DNA of 23,845 nt, taken from the IMG/VR virus record IMGVR_UViG_3300020186_000089, positions 1 through 23,845 of that record. The stretch is one strand, 5' to 3'. Numbering within the stretch: position 1 is the stretch's first letter; each line of letters begins with the position of its first letter. A program made the position numbers and the translations under genes. Shown here piece by piece: positions 22,912 to 23,845 of the stretch. Below the pieces are notes generated by a model. That model was not told where the DNA came from. It ran no database searches and worked only from the letters and a program-made list of their open reading frames with translations. This DNA comes from a virus.

Positions 22912-23772
22912 ATGGCAAATTTATTGCAAACCATAAAAGATATTTTCGCAAAAGCGGGAATAACAGAGGCTAATGAGCATTTGGCTAAAATGCTTGAATC
23001 TTCGGCTGTAGCGTCCCTTAAAGATGTAGAAGTGGATGTCGCGCTCTCTAATATTGTAAACCAGAAACTAATAACAGTGGAGGGTGCAAAAGCTCACAAA
23101 GACGTTAGCGCGCACTTCAAAAACTCTTATTTTGGCTCGATAGATGTTAAATTAAGAAGGGCGTTAGAAGAGGCGGGAATGACAGAAGAGGCTATCGCAG
23201 AGATAGAAAAAAACGGGACGGAGGCGCGGATTGGCGAAGCCTTAAAGCAAGCTATAAAGATAAAATCGAGCCAAAATAATAACGAGGAGGTTGCAGCTTT
23301 AAGAAACACCCTAAACCTCGCAAAAGAGTCGGCTGCAAAAGAAAAAGATGCACTAAACCTCGCCCTCGATGCAAGCCAAAAAAGCTTCAAAACATTCCAA
23401 AAAAACGGCGCGCTTGCGCAGAGTTTGACTGGGTACGCTTTTGTAGAGACCTTAAAAAAGGAGCAGGTGGAGAGGCTTCTAACCGCAGAAATAGATGCTG
23501 CGTTAGCAGTCAGGAAAGCAACGTTGGAGTTTGAAAACGGCGCATTTTCATTGCGAAGTGCCGAAAACCCTACCCTTGAGTATTTTGATACGGAGAAGGG
23601 AAAAACCATAACCTTCAAAGAATTTATAGATGGCGTTGTGGCAAGCAGTGGATTGCAAAAAACGGCGGAAACAGCGCCACGACCTTCGGCGCAATCTTTT
23701 CAGGCTAATGCTAACGGGTCTGCGCTGAGTGTGGCGCAAACCAGTTTTATGGCTAAATTTAAAGACCAATAG
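22912..23772 (+). CDS. Probable head scaffolding protein
   Basis: The 286-residue protein is soluble, Ala/Glu/Lys-rich and helical, with a coiled coil (about 118-165) and a C-terminal part rich in Ala, Ser and Gln ending in KFKDQ. These are common features of scaffold proteins, which shape the prohead and are then removed. The position after portal and MuF genes is standard for a scaffold. No protease motif is seen. Codon use is richer in G+C than in the tail genes, consistent with high expression. A strong terminator follows. A minor structural protein is the alternative. Confidence 0.6.
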   Translation: MANLLQTIKDIFAKAGITEANEHLAKMLESSAVASLKDVEVDVALSNIVNQKLITVEGAKAHKDVSAHFKNSYFGSIDVKLRRALEEAGMTEEAIAEIEKNGTEARIGEALKQAIKIKSSQNNNEEVAALRNTLNLAKESAAKEKDALNLALDASQKSFKTFQKNGALAQSLTGYAFVETLKKEQVERLLTAEIDAALAVRKATLEFENGAFSLRSAENPTLEYFDTEKGKTITFKEFIDGVVASSGLQKTAETAPRPSAQSFQANANGSALSVAQTSFMAKFKDQ

Positions 23773-23785
23773 ACATAGCTATAGT

Positions 23786-23829
23786 ATAGGGTTGCTTGCG
23801 TTAAATAACGTATGCAACCCTATTTTTTT
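23786..23829 (+). terminator. Strong rho-independent terminator after scaffold gene
   Basis: Outer stem ATAGGGTTGC (23786-23795)/GCAACCCTAT (23814-23823), a three-base internal loop, inner stem CGTT/AACG (23799-23810), then T-run. It ends the head module; the last 16 bases of the window hold nothing recognisable. Confidence 0.9.
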
Positions 23830-23845
23830 AAGCCCGCGCAAATAT

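Noticed and set aside
1-23845. tRNA genes, CRISPR arrays, insertion sequences, integrase, attachment sites
   Set aside because: None seen: no cloverleaf, no regularly spaced repeats, no transposase or recombinase motifs, and no terminal direct repeat between the window ends.

Overview
The window is the structural and packaging half of a tailed double-stranded DNA phage (or prophage) of a Bacteroidota host. Every gene I can support is on the + strand, tightly packed, often with ATGA or TAATG overlaps. The host assignment rests on promoters of the Bacteroidota type (TAnnTTTG at -7, sometimes TTTG about 20-23 bases upstream), A-rich start contexts without clear Shine-Dalgarno sites, a DUF3127-type single-strand-binding-like protein, and structural proteins of a kind I associate with Bacteroidota phages. 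A tape measure protein of 922 residues with no contractile-sheath gene in view suggests a siphovirus with a long tail of roughly 130-140 nm (inference).

Layout: 1-1897 has two membrane proteins, a small unknown protein and a VRR-NUC nuclease. 1898-3297 is a self-contained unit for the probable major capsid protein: hairpin, promoter, about 190-nt folded leader, capsid gene, strong terminator. 3309-6487 has small head-tail/neck candidates, a peptidoglycan-binding/YkuD-like lysin, and a run of small membrane proteins (lysis cassette candidates), one of them apparently broken by a one-base slip. 6504-7698 is a second unit with its own promoter, the SSB-like protein and an unknown protein, closed by a terminator. 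7767-9452 encodes small and large terminase. 9438-9611 is a very short promoter-to-terminator unit with a structured RNA and a 13-codon ORF. 9642-10288 has two related SANT/Myb-like DNA-binding proteins. 10341-20223 is the tail operon: membrane protein, tail assembly chaperone with a probable -1 frameshift, tape measure, receptor-binding/lectin-like proteins, large tail-tip protein, collar-like protein, and a protein with a C-terminal fibronectin III domain. 20325-23772 is the head module: portal (with an inserted DnaJ-like CxxCxGxG pair), MuF-like protein, probable scaffold, then a strong terminator at the right edge.

Together these genes make and fill the head (portal, MuF, scaffold, capsid, terminases), build the tail, recognise the host and lyse it. 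No integrase, repressor, polymerase or helicase is visible, so the window is probably part of a larger genome. Scaffold lies at the right edge and capsid near the left edge; if the molecule is circular or circularly permuted they would be neighbours, as in related phages, but this cannot be shown here.

The most notable signals are the folded capsid leader with competing terminator/antiterminator-like hairpins, the T9 slippery site before the tape measure, the isolated structured RNA at 9479-9611, the zinc-finger-like insertion in the portal, and a very strong shortage of GATC and GGCC across the window.
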